15,860 bases of DNA from CAYTRP01 sp964625145 (GTDB lineage: Bacteria; Sumerlaeota; Sumerlaeia; SLMS01; JAHLLQ01), in contig CAZVAQ010000082.1 in assembly GCA_964625145.1 (NCBI GenBank), positions 1-15,860 of the forward strand, written 5' to 3'. The position numbers and the translations under genes are program-made. Shown one piece after another: positions 7,841-14,177 of this stretch. The stretch's first letter is position 1. The number at the start of each line of letters is the position of its first letter. The notes under the pieces are model-generated. The model ran no database searches. It worked only from the letters and a program-made list of their open reading frames with translations, and had not been told where the DNA came from.

Positions 7841-8247
7841 TACTCCAACACCCTGTCCAGCCCCTTCGCCTGCTCGATCCACTTTGCCACTTCGCTCTCT
7901 GACGGCACGCGGCGCGTCAGCTTCTTCTCCGCGTTTGCAGCCTCCAGAGCCTTCGCCAGATTCGCGGCGTTGCGCTGCGCGAGCTCGGGAACTGTGTCCA
8001 CGCCGGCCGCCTCCAGCAATTCGGAGTACTCGCTTCCGATGCCGTTGATGCGGTACAGGTCAGCCATGTTGGCGAACTTCAGGATCTGCTTTTCCGACAG
8101 ACCCGACTTCTCCGCAAGGTCCGCCCGCTGCTTGCGCGTCTTCGACGCCGCCAGCAAACCGTCCGTGTCCTTCACCCCCGCCCCCTTCAGCTTCTCCGCG
8201 ATCACCGGGCCGATGCCTTCGATGTCATCCACCTTGTAGTTTGCCAT
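7837..8247 (-). CDS. DUF4332 domain protein (helix-hairpin-helix)
   Basis: 136 residues from ATG 8247, which has GGAGG nine bases upstream. An upstream in-frame ATG (8295) lacks this and adds unlike sequence. The N-terminus KVDDIEGIGPVIAEKLKGAGV is a helix-hairpin-helix, and a second hairpin lies at YRINGIGSEYSELLEAAGVDTVPELAQRN. The C-terminus VAKWIEQAKGLDRVLEY is typical of the family. DUF4332 proteins look like nucleic-acid-binding HhH modules; no reaction is known to me. There are no membrane or secretion signals, so it is probably cytoplasmic. It is followed by a structured repeat and lies alone between ileS and the toxin-antitoxin region. Confidence 0.88.
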   Translation of the reverse strand: MANYKVDDIEGIGPVIAEKLKGAGVKDTDGLLAASKTRKQRADLAEKSGLSEKQILKFANMADLYRINGIGSEYSELLEAAGVDTVPELAQRNAANLAKALEAANAEKKLTRRVPSESEVAKWIEQAKGLDRVLEY

Positions 8248-8351
8248 CGGAATGTCCCTCCAAGTGTGAGTAGTATCTTCACTCAAGCACATCACACCGA
8301 AAGCTCTTCAACGGGTCAACCCACAAACCCTGCCCCACACGGCAAACTCGA

Positions 8352-8443
8352 AGCACGGACATGGATGTCCATGCTCCATTCAGGGTGTCGCCCTGGTTGG
8401 TGATGTGCTTTTCAACGAGGAACGAGGAACTCTCTCAACCCTA
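8352..8443 (-). repeat. Structured 3' element, copy B (heptads + 11-bp hairpin)
   Basis: Read on the - strand, it starts at the TAG that ends the metallophosphoesterase remnant (8441-8443). Then come heptads (GTTCCTC twice, 8414-8427 and flanks), a spacer resembling copy A, and a hairpin of 11 pairs (8365-8375 with 8352-8362). The G-U wobble (8356/8371) sits at the same stem position as in copy A (7774/7788). The base pair 8359/8368 is A-T where copy A has G-C at 7777/7785, a compensatory change. Confidence 0.7.
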
Positions 8444-8496
8444 GTGAAGAACCACCCGCGCGATTTCCGGGCGGCAATTCCATCGCACGCGCAGTG
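8441..8496 (-). pseudogene. 3' remnant of a metallophosphoesterase gene
   Basis: On the - strand this encodes LRVRWNCRPEIARVVLH then TAG, the same 17 residues as near the C-terminus of the intact gene at 9411-10391, which ends two residues later. Over 17 codons there are six nucleotide differences, all silent third-position changes. Upstream homology stops abruptly at 8497. The fragment has no start and is not expected to make a product. It begins 25 bases after the antitoxin stop. Confidence 0.85.
8445..8496. repeat. 52-bp direct repeat, left copy
   Basis: 47 of 52 bases match 9421-9472 without gaps. Together with the right copy it brackets the toxin-antitoxin genes (repeat unit spacing 976 bp). 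Confidence 0.88.
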
Positions 8497-8520
8497 TTTG
8501 TGTCGAGTGGTGCAAGGAGG

Positions 8521-8907
8521 TCATGCCTCCACCTTCTTCCTTGTCGTATGCCGGACCTTCCGTGGTGATCTCGCTGCTGCTTCCGAGCCGGTTGAAAACG
8601 GGGCCAGGAGGGATGGATCCTGCATGACTTGAAGCAGTCGAAGTGCGGCGCCGTTCGGATTCCGATTCCCCTGTTCCCAACTCTCCACGGTCTTTTCCGA
8701 CACGTTGAGAAAGGCCGCGAGTCCAGCCTGTGTCATTCTGAGGTTACGGCGAAGTTCAGCCAAGTCATGACGATCAAACTTAGGAGGATCAGGCGGCGTG
8801 GGGACGAACGCCGTGGACAATTCCCGGTTGTTGCGAATGTCTTCCAAACCCTTCGACATGTTGGCGATCAATCGCTCGCCAAAAGGTTTTCTGGATCGTC
8901 TTGCCAT
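8521..8907 (-). CDS. HigA/NadS-like XRE-family antitoxin
   Basis: 128 residues from ATG 8907, with GAGGAG 11 bases upstream. A GTG at 8919 in frame is an alternative that adds four residues. The order is a basic N-terminus and linker, then a helix-turn-helix of the Cro/CI type from about residue 48: LAELRRNLRMTQAGLAAFLN, VSEKTVESWEQG, then ALRLLQVMQDPSLL. This is the arrangement of the antitoxin encoded after RelE/HigB-2 toxins. It is expected to bind the toxin and repress its own promoter. A basic C-terminal tail (RSPRKVRHTTRKK) is extra. The toxin gene lies directly upstream; its TGA is 15 bases before this ATG. Hand-counted GC for 8761-8880 is 66/120 (55%), against 41/60 (68%) in 9721-9780 of the neighbouring phosphoesterase gene, which fits transfer. 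Confidence 0.9.
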   Translation of the reverse strand: MARRSRKPFGERLIANMSKGLEDIRNNRELSTAFVPTPPDPPKFDRHDLAELRRNLRMTQAGLAAFLNVSEKTVESWEQGNRNPNGAALRLLQVMQDPSLLAPFSTGSEAAARSPRKVRHTTRKKVEA

Positions 8908-8922
8908 GGGTCCCGTCACTCC

Positions 8923-9330
8923 TCACTTCCGATGCCGACTTATCAACTCGTCCTTGATGGCCTTCGCCAACCTTGTCAATTCACGTTCCTGATTCGCACT
9001 GAGATCCTCTGATTCACCCTTGTCATAAACATCCACCAAGACGATTACTCGAACTTCAGGAATCAGTAGGTAGATGATTCGCAGTCCACCCCGCCTTCCC
9101 TTTCCCCTGCGTTGATCCGGCCATCGAATCTTGCGCAGGCCGCCGCAGCCCGGCATCACATCACCTTCGTCCGGGTTGCGGGCCAAATGATCCTGAAACC
9201 CGGCAAACTGCCCATCGGAGGGGAAGTAGTCGTCACGATAAGTGCTGAACTCGCGGAACTCGATGAAGAGCCACCCCTCATCCTGCTCACCGCAGGGACG
9301 GTCCCACATTGTAGGGGTCTGGTCAACCAC
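8923..9330 (-). CDS. HigB/RelE-like toxin
   Basis: 135 residues from GTG 9330. ATG 9309 is a possible shorter start (residue 8), and neither has a strong ribosome site. The family signature is clear in the middle: FQDHLARNPDEGDVMPGCGG, LRKIRWPDQRRGKGRRGGLRIIYLL, then VIVLVDVYDKGESEDLSANQ and LTRLAKAIKDEL. Proteins of the HigB-2/RelE (PF06296-like) type are ribosome-dependent mRNA endonucleases that arrest growth when free of antitoxin. The N-terminal 30 residues (GWLFIEFREFSTYRDDYF) match the strand-helix start of the fold. Toxin-first order with antitoxin immediately downstream is the usual higBA arrangement. The pair lies just downstream of the phosphoesterase gene, with an 80-base spacer. 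Confidence 0.9.
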   Translation of the reverse strand: MVDQTPTMWDRPCGEQDEGWLFIEFREFSTYRDDYFPSDGQFAGFQDHLARNPDEGDVMPGCGGLRKIRWPDQRRGKGRRGGLRIIYLLIPEVRVIVLVDVYDKGESEDLSANQERELTRLAKAIKDELISRHRK

Positions 9331-9373
9331 ATTCGTTTACCCCGGACAAGGACGGCTCAGAACATGATCAGGG

Positions 9374-9381
9374 CTCATGAG
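9374..9381. promoter_or_regulatory. Palindrome CTCATGAG upstream of toxin gene, possible operator
   Basis: An 8-bp perfect palindrome within the 80-base spacer before the toxin start, about 44 bases upstream of GTG 9330. Antitoxins of this class bind palindromes near their promoter, but no clear -35/-10 pair is visible, so this is tentative. Confidence 0.25.
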
Positions 9382-9410
9382 GCGGCTTCAGGTCGAGGTT
9401 CCCTCATCCA

Positions 9411-10391
9411 TCACCCCGGATGCAGCACCACCCGCGCGATTTCCGGACGGCAGTTCCAACGCACGCGCAGTGCGCTGGAGCCAACCCCGCGGCTGATGTA
9501 CACGCGCGCGTGCGGGCCCTCCACAAGGCCGCTCACGTACTTGTTCGTCCCATCCGTGAAGGCGCGGATCGAACGGCGGAACGGGCGCACCTGGCCGCCG
9601 TGAGTGTGGCCTGAAAGCTGCAGCCCAACCCCCATGCACGGCGTCAGCAAATCCGCCACCGCGGGGTTGTGCGACAGCAGCACCCGAGGCAAGTCGCGCG
9701 GCGCACCAGCGAGCGCACGCCCCGGCTGCGCGTGCCCCGTCCACAAATCCTCAACGCCCGCGATCACCAACCCATGCCCTGGCGCCGCCGATTCGCGCCA
9801 ATGGCTCGATCGCTCGCGCCCGGGCCGCACCACGCGGTGTTCGTTGTTCAGCAAATCAATCCCCCGCTCGCGACACATCGCGCGCATGCGCTCGGGGTCC
9901 ACGCCCACGTCATGATTCCCGCGCGTGGCAAACAACCCATCAGGTGCGCGCAGGTTCGCCAGCACATCCAGACAGGCCTCCATCCGCCCCGGATCGTGCG
10001 TGATGAAATCGCCCGTCAGCGCAATCATGTCCGCATCGAGACCGTTGGCCTCCGAGACGACGCGCTCCAGATACCGCCGCCCCGCCACCGCATTGTGGTG
10101 GATGTCCGTCAGGTGGACGATCGTGTAGCCATCCAATTCCCGCGGCAAGCCCGCCACCGGGATGTGGATCTGCGTGATCTCGCGCCAAAGCGGTTCCACC
10201 AGGGTCGCGTAGCCGATCCCCGCGCCGAGCCCTTTCATGAGGCGCGTCGCCTGTTTCCTCAGCTTCGGCTTTCCCGCCACATGCACGCGCGCCCGTGTCC
10301 ACAAGCCACGCGCGCCCGCGCGAAGCGAGTCCCCCCAACCGTGATGTTGTACTGACACAGGCCAATGCGGCCTGCAAGACATCGAATTCAT
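9411..10391 (-). CDS. YkuE/YaeI-like metallophosphoesterase
   Basis: 326 residues if started at ATG 10391, which overlaps the PilZ stop as ATGA. ATG 10238 (residue 52) is the alternative, and family-like sequence begins only around there (LMKGLGAGIGYATLVEPLW). The calcineurin-like dimetal site is complete: LTDIHHN (Asp96, His98), LTGDFITH (Asp128), RGNHD (Asn159, His160), LLSHNP (His241) and LSGHTHGGQ (His262, His264). Relatives are membrane-associated phosphoesterases, some acting on UDP-diacylglucosamine or similar lipids. The short hydrophobic stretch at 53-65 could be a signal or anchor remnant. The substrate here is unknown. It is probably the last gene of the HD-PilZ-phosphoesterase operon. 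Its 3' 60 bases recur at 8445-8496. Confidence 0.88.
   Translation of the reverse strand: MNSMSCRPHWPVSVQHHGWGDSLRAGARGLWTRARVHVAGKPKLRKQATRLMKGLGAGIGYATLVEPLWREITQIHIPVAGLPRELDGYTIVHLTDIHHNAVAGRRYLERVVSEANGLDADMIALTGDFITHDPGRMEACLDVLANLRAPDGLFATRGNHDVGVDPERMRAMCRERGIDLLNNEHRVVRPGRERSSHWRESAAPGHGLVIAGVEDLWTGHAQPGRALAGAPRDLPRVLLSHNPAVADLLTPCMGVGLQLSGHTHGGQVRPFRRSIRAFTDGTNKYVSGLVEGPHARVYISRGVGSSALRVRWNCRPEIARVVLHPG
9421..9472. repeat. 52-bp direct repeat, right copy (within gene 3' end)
   Basis: This is the last part of the intact metallophosphoesterase reading frame. It matches 8445-8496 at 47 of 52 positions in the same orientation. Confidence 0.88.
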
Positions 10392-10822
10392 TGAGCCAGC
10401 TCGAGAATCAATTGCCGAAGCGCCTGCTCCGTCTCCGGGTCCAGAAGCGACAGCAGCACGCCGGCCTCGCAGACACCCTCCGGGGAATCCGGTTCATCCT
10501 CGCGGAACATCGTCCACGTTATCTGTCCCGGCAATTCCAGGCGCTTGTCCCCTTCCACAAATCGGATCACCACCGACAGCGTCTCGTCCGAATGGAGATG
10601 CGACGCCCATCGTGTGAACATCTCTCGCGAAAATCCGTCCAATGCCACCAACACGCCATGCAGCGTGATGTTGCGCGTCTCGCCCATCAGGTAACTCGGC
10701 AGCACCGCCCAATTCGGCGAGCGCACTTCCACCTGGCACTCGCGCAGGAACGCCAGACGCTCCTCCCGCCGCCGCTCGGCGCCGCGCTTCTCGTCATCGA
10801 ATGGTGTCACCGGAGTATCCAT
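10388..10822 (-). CDS. PilZ domain protein
   Basis: 144 residues from ATG 10822, with GGAAAGGG eight bases upstream. An in-frame TTG at 10828 is less likely. The N-terminal part has RRREER, matching the RxxxR cyclic-di-GMP-binding motif, and TRNITLHGVLVAL, matching the D/NxSxxG motif in NxTxxG form. Together these indicate a single PilZ domain, with hydrophobic strands and a C-terminal helix (EQALRQLILELAQ). PilZ proteins are cytoplasmic effectors that respond to cyclic di-GMP; because one motif deviates, binding is probable but not certain. It starts 64 bases after the HD-domain gene and its stop overlaps the next ATG, so the three genes are probably one operon. Confidence 0.75.
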   Translation of the reverse strand: MDTPVTPFDDEKRGAERRREERLAFLRECQVEVRSPNWAVLPSYLMGETRNITLHGVLVALDGFSREMFTRWASHLHSDETLSVVIRFVEGDKRLELPGQITWTMFREDEPDSPEGVCEAGVLLSLLDPETEQALRQLILELAQ

Positions 10823-10886
10823 CAGCAAGACCCTTTCCGGGGTCGGGATTCAGAGCCGGACATCAAAGCACACCTGCCCCGCGCAG

Positions 10887-12014
10887 TCAACCGCCGTCGA
10901 GATTCCCGCCATCGGCATGGCCGCCCCAACGGGGATCCTCGCTCGCCGTCGCCGGAACATCCGCCGGGCCGGGCATCACCGCGCCCTCCGCGCTGGCGGG
11001 CGGGCCCGAATACAGGAACGCCCCGAACATCTTGTTGTAGGGCGTCCAACCCTGGCCACGCTTCTGCGCCGCCTCGATCGCATCGCAATAGCTCGCCAGG
11101 TAAGCATCCGTGTAATCCGCGTAATGCAGCAGCAGCGCTTCCTTTGTCTTGGGCACCACCGGCGAGCCATATTCCAGCTTCCCATGATGCGCCAGGACAC
11201 AGTGCAGGATGTGCTGGTGCACCGTCGGGGAAAACCCGCCTTCCTCCCGCGCCAAGGCCCGCATCGCTCCATCGATCATCGCCGCGCCGATGCTGATGTG
11301 ACCCAGCAGGCGCCCCTCGTCCGTGTACGAAATCACCCGCCGCCAATCGTATTCGCGAATCTTTCCGATGTCGTGCAGCAGCCCCGCCGTCAGCAACACG
11401 TCGCGGTCAAAGGGCTTGTAGCTCTCGCCGAGAAACAATGCCGTCTTCACCACCGCCAGCGTGTGGTCCAACAGGCCGGAAATGTAGGCCTGATGCACCT
11501 TTGCCGCGGCAGGCGCCGTGCAATACAACTCCCGCAGGCGCGGATGGCCCAGCAACCGGTCCAGCAACCGCCGGCAGTCGCGGTTCTCCACGCTGGCAAT
11601 GTGCGCGTCCAGCTCCGCTTCCATCTCCTCACGCGGGCGGGGCGACACGGCCAGAAACTCCGACAGCTCGACCTCCGAATCCGGCACCATGTCCAACCGC
11701 CGCACCGTCAACTGCAGCGCACCGTTGTACTCCGCCGCGAAACCCTCCACGCGCACAAAGTCACCCACCCTTGCCGATTCCGACAGCAGCGCCGCATGGT
11801 TGTCCCACATCACCCCCTGGATGGTTCCGGTCGCATCCGACAGCGACAGCGAAAAGAACGGGTCGCCGTTCTTCTTCGAGCGCTTCTCTGCGGAGGCCAG
11901 AAGCAAGACGGTCTCCACCGCCTCGCCGGGCGAAATGTCCGAACAGCGCGTGCGTGCGCCGGCGGCGGATGACACAGGTGTTTGGGTTGCGGCAGTGGAT
12001 GTCATGTCCGACAT
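10887..12014 (-). CDS. YhaM-like 3'-5' exoribonuclease (OB-fold + HD domain)
   Basis: 375 residues from ATG 12014; ATG 12005 (residue 4) is equally usable. The frame is open upstream to 12665, but that text overlaps the divergent gene and is low-complexity. An OB-fold nucleic-acid-binding region spans about 33-110 (FSLSLSDATGTIQGVMWDN, VGDFVRVEGF). An HD phosphohydrolase domain spans about 170-320: GLLDHTLAV (His184), AGLLHDIGKIREY (His214, Asp215), LGHISIG (His239), LAHHGKLEYGSPVVPKTKEA (His276, His277) and HYADYTDAYL (Asp300). This order and the EYGSP-P-T-EA text are typical of YhaM (about 314 residues in Bacillus), which trims RNA from the 3' end. A Gly/Ala/Pro-rich tail of about 40 residues is extra. 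First gene of the likely operon. Confidence 0.88.
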   Translation of the reverse strand: MSDMTSTAATQTPVSSAAGARTRCSDISPGEAVETVLLLASAEKRSKKNGDPFFSLSLSDATGTIQGVMWDNHAALLSESARVGDFVRVEGFAAEYNGALQLTVRRLDMVPDSEVELSEFLAVSPRPREEMEAELDAHIASVENRDCRRLLDRLLGHPRLRELYCTAPAAAKVHQAYISGLLDHTLAVVKTALFLGESYKPFDRDVLLTAGLLHDIGKIREYDWRRVISYTDEGRLLGHISIGAAMIDGAMRALAREEGGFSPTVHQHILHCVLAHHGKLEYGSPVVPKTKEALLLHYADYTDAYLASYCDAIEAAQKRGQGWTPYNKMFGAFLYSGPPASAEGAVMPGPADVPATASEDPRWGGHADGGNLDGG

Positions 12015-12134
12015 GTCCCAGCCCCGGGGCCCCGCCGTCAACAGGAGCGACCCCCTCCACGCCGCCAAAATGCGCCGCGACATCCCCAACGGCCAATTGC
12101 GCCCCCGGCCACCCACAGGGTCAGGCTGGCACCC
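12015..12134. promoter_or_regulatory. 120-bp divergent promoter region
   Basis: This spacer separates the starts of the - strand YhaM-like gene and the + strand membrane-protein gene, so both promoters must lie in or near it. It is GC-rich and I could not pick out convincing -35/-10 boxes. Weak ribosome-site-like text is present on each side (GGGGCTGGG before 12014, CAGGGTCAGG before 12135). Confidence 0.5.
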
Positions 12135-14012
12135 ATGCAACCTCCGATCCGCACATGGCTCCCGATCCTCCTCGCGGCCCTGCTTGCCACGGCCATCACC
12201 GCCGTCATGCAGCAGATCCCCACCGAGTTTGTGGGCAGCCAGCACGACAGCCTCCACATCGCCCTGCGCGTGACCGAACCGCGGCTCTTCCCCGGCGATG
12301 CCTTTGTCGAGGCCGCCTCGCACCAGCCAACCATCCTGTGGCATCTGATCGCGTGGACAATCCCCTTGGACGGGAACAGCGGCGTGCGCTTCATGACCGT
12401 CGGAGTCGTCGTCTTCAACTTTCTCTTCTTCCTCGGTGTAGGTCTCCTTGCCCGCTCGATCGGAGGCGGACCGTGGGCATCGGCGGGCGCCATTGCGACG
12501 CTGTGCGGCATGGGCGACCCGCTCATCGCCGCGAACTACATCATCGCCAACCACATCACCGCCAGCGGCGTCGTCGCCGGACCGCTGGTCATCGCACTCG
12601 CCCTCGCGATCCAGCGCCGCCTCATCCCCGCGTTCATAGTCATCGGATTGTGCGCCAACATTCACGTGCTGCAGGCAGCCTATGTCGGCGGACTCATCGT
12701 TGCTGGCGAGACCGCCCGCGCTCTTCTTCCAAACCCCCGCGACTCGCGCGCTCTCCTTCCCCTCGCGCGAGCCGCCGCCGTCGGCGCCCTTTGCGCCCTG
12801 CCTATCCTATATCTGATAGTCACTGGACCGACCCCGCTAGCACCCGAAGGTTGGGCCGACGCGGTCCTGCGCAGCCATGTCATTCACTACTTCCTCTTCT
12901 CGCAGCTTCCCCTTCAGCTCCTCCGCACCGTCGCGCTGCTCATCCTCGCCGCGGGAATCGTCGTCGCCTGGAACAAGGAAGCGAAGCACGATCCCCGGGC
13001 TCTCTTCCTCCGGGGCGCACTCTGCGCGTGGCTGGTCGCCTTCCTCATCATCGGCAGCATCCTCAGCGACCTGCTCAAGCTGCCGCTCTCCATCAAGCTC
13101 CAACCCCTTCGCGCCACCATGTGGATGCTGGTGCTCGTCGTTTGCGCCGCATGGGTGTTGATGGAAACACGCGTGCGCAAGGATCGCGACGTGCTCGCCT
13201 GGGCCCTTGCCGGTGCCCTTGCCGCCATGCTCGTCCTCAATGTTCTTCGCCCATTTGGTGGCTCATTCAATGCACGCCTCACCCCGGTTGTACTTCTCTT
13301 CTCGATCCTCGCCCTCGCCCTGCAATGCGTCCGCGCCAATCCTGCCCGATACGCAGGCATCGTCGCCGCCATGGCGCTTCTTGCCCCTGCGTCCATCCTC
13401 ATCGTCTGGCTCGCAGTGATTCCCGGTTTGCATGTTCTTGGCACGAATGCCGGCTTCCAGATCCTCCTGCTCGTCCTCTTCATCATCGGCCTCTATTGGA
13501 ACACCCGCCCCCGTGTGGAGCTTCCGTGCCTGCATGTTGTGACGACCGTTGCCTGGCTCACCGCGATCGCCATCGCGCTGATTGTCCTACTCGGTCGCGT
13601 CGAATCCGGCAGCCCCCTACTCCACATGCCCCGCGACGAACCATGGCATGAAGCGGCCACCTACATCCGCGAGCACACGCCCCCCGGCGCCATCATCCAA
13701 GGCGACCCGCGCCACACCGGCCTGCGCGTTGCCACCCGCCGAAGTGTGTTCTTCGAGCAGTCCGACGATGGCGCGCTCTACTTCGATCCGACATCGCTCT
13801 CCTGGCTGCGCGACCGCGCGCAATTGCTGCGCATGCCGACCATCAAGTCCTACGGCCCACGCCCCCCATGGCCCGCGCAACAAGTCCCCTGGTCGCGACT
13901 CGCCCACGACCACGGCGTCACCCACGCCATGGTCCCACCCGAAGTCACAATCCCCGGTGAAGTGTTGTTCCAGAATGAAGAGTGGAAAGTGATCCAATTA
14001 ACGCCGGAATGA
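12135..14012 (+). CDS. Polytopic membrane protein, DUF6798-like
   Basis: 625 residues from ATG 12135. The frame is open back to 11982, but the earlier part is basic, repetitive and overlaps the divergent gene. There are about a dozen hydrophobic segments, starting with WLPILLAALLATAITAVM and followed by segments around 88-106, 150-160, 164-190, 213-230, 262-278, 296-312, 329-343 and further on to about residue 505. A soluble C-terminal domain of about 110 residues follows, with EPWHEAATYIREHTPPGAII, then RVATRRSVFFEQSDDG and a WLRDRAQLL helix. The LFPGDAFVEAAS loop after the first membrane segment and the W-x-x-x-A-x-x-I-x-x-x-TP start of the C-terminal domain resemble DUF6798 or GT39/YfhO-like membrane proteins. 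No catalytic DE or DD motif typical of GT-C glycosyltransferases is obvious, so function is unknown. Confidence 0.85.
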   Translation: MQPPIRTWLPILLAALLATAITAVMQQIPTEFVGSQHDSLHIALRVTEPRLFPGDAFVEAASHQPTILWHLIAWTIPLDGNSGVRFMTVGVVVFNFLFFLGVGLLARSIGGGPWASAGAIATLCGMGDPLIAANYIIANHITASGVVAGPLVIALALAIQRRLIPAFIVIGLCANIHVLQAAYVGGLIVAGETARALLPNPRDSRALLPLARAAAVGALCALPILYLIVTGPTPLAPEGWADAVLRSHVIHYFLFSQLPLQLLRTVALLILAAGIVVAWNKEAKHDPRALFLRGALCAWLVAFLIIGSILSDLLKLPLSIKLQPLRATMWMLVLVVCAAWVLMETRVRKDRDVLAWALAGALAAMLVLNVLRPFGGSFNARLTPVVLLFSILALALQCVRANPARYAGIVAAMALLAPASILIVWLAVIPGLHVLGTNAGFQILLLVLFIIGLYWNTRPRVELPCLHVVTTVAWLTAIAIALIVLLGRVESGSPLLHMPRDEPWHEAATYIREHTPPGAIIQGDPRHTGLRVATRRSVFFEQSDDGALYFDPTSLSWLRDRAQLLRMPTIKSYGPRPPWPAQQVPWSRLAHDHGVTHAMVPPEVTIPGEVLFQNEEWKVIQLTPE

Positions 14013-14094
14013 TCCAAGGTGATGCAGGCGTCTCGAATGCACCACATTCCACCTTCCACAATTCGACCCTTCAGGGCCGGTTGGGAAATCACCC

Positions 14095-14112
14095 GCCCAT
14101 GGTAGCGTGGGC
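14095..14112 (+). terminator. Weak hairpin, possible terminator of the membrane-protein gene
   Basis: GCCCATG (14095-14101) pairs with CGTGGGC (14106-14112), seven pairs including one wobble, with a 4-base loop GTAG. It is followed by ATCTTGTAATG, a poor T run. It lies 82 bases after the stop. Confidence 0.35.
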
Positions 14113-14144
14113 ATCTTGTAATGAAATACACTCTCCATTCCCGC

Positions 14145-14172
14145 ATTGATCATTAATAATTCATAATTCCAA
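14145..14172. repeat. Heptanucleotide tandem repeat, 4 units (ATTNNNN)
   Basis: Units ATTGATC, ATTAATA, ATTCATA, ATTCCAA share ATT at the start of each seven bases. The array ends five bases before the stop codon of the - strand helicase gene (14178-14180). The sequence differs from the GGATGAA family, but the period and position at a gene end are the same. Confidence 0.6.
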
Positions 14173-14177
14173 CTTAT

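Larger units (their letters stand above)
14013..14177. other. 165-bp spacer between convergent genes
   Basis: No gene. It contains a weak hairpin at 14095-14112 and an AT-rich heptad array at 14145-14172. The AT richness of the last 40 bases stands out against the GC-rich surroundings. Confidence 0.7.

Noticed and set aside
7406..7882. 158-codon open frame on the - strand spanning the ileS leader
   Set aside because: It overlaps the ends of the DUF4332 gene and the start of ileS in another frame, translates the hairpin repeat, and has no recognisable domain.
8445..9472. Prophage or insertion sequence carrying the toxin-antitoxin pair
   Set aside because: The interval has no transposase, integrase or phage gene and no terminal inverted repeats; the repeats are gene-derived direct repeats, reported as a finding instead.
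12015..12665. N-terminal extension of the YhaM-like gene to a 592-residue protein
   Set aside because: The added part overlaps the well-supported membrane-protein gene on the other strand and is Asp/Glu/Gly-rich without domain character; family-like sequence starts after 12014.
11438..13651. 737-codon open frame on the + strand
   Set aside because: It is a Pro/Arg/His-rich out-of-frame shadow crossing two real genes on opposite strands.
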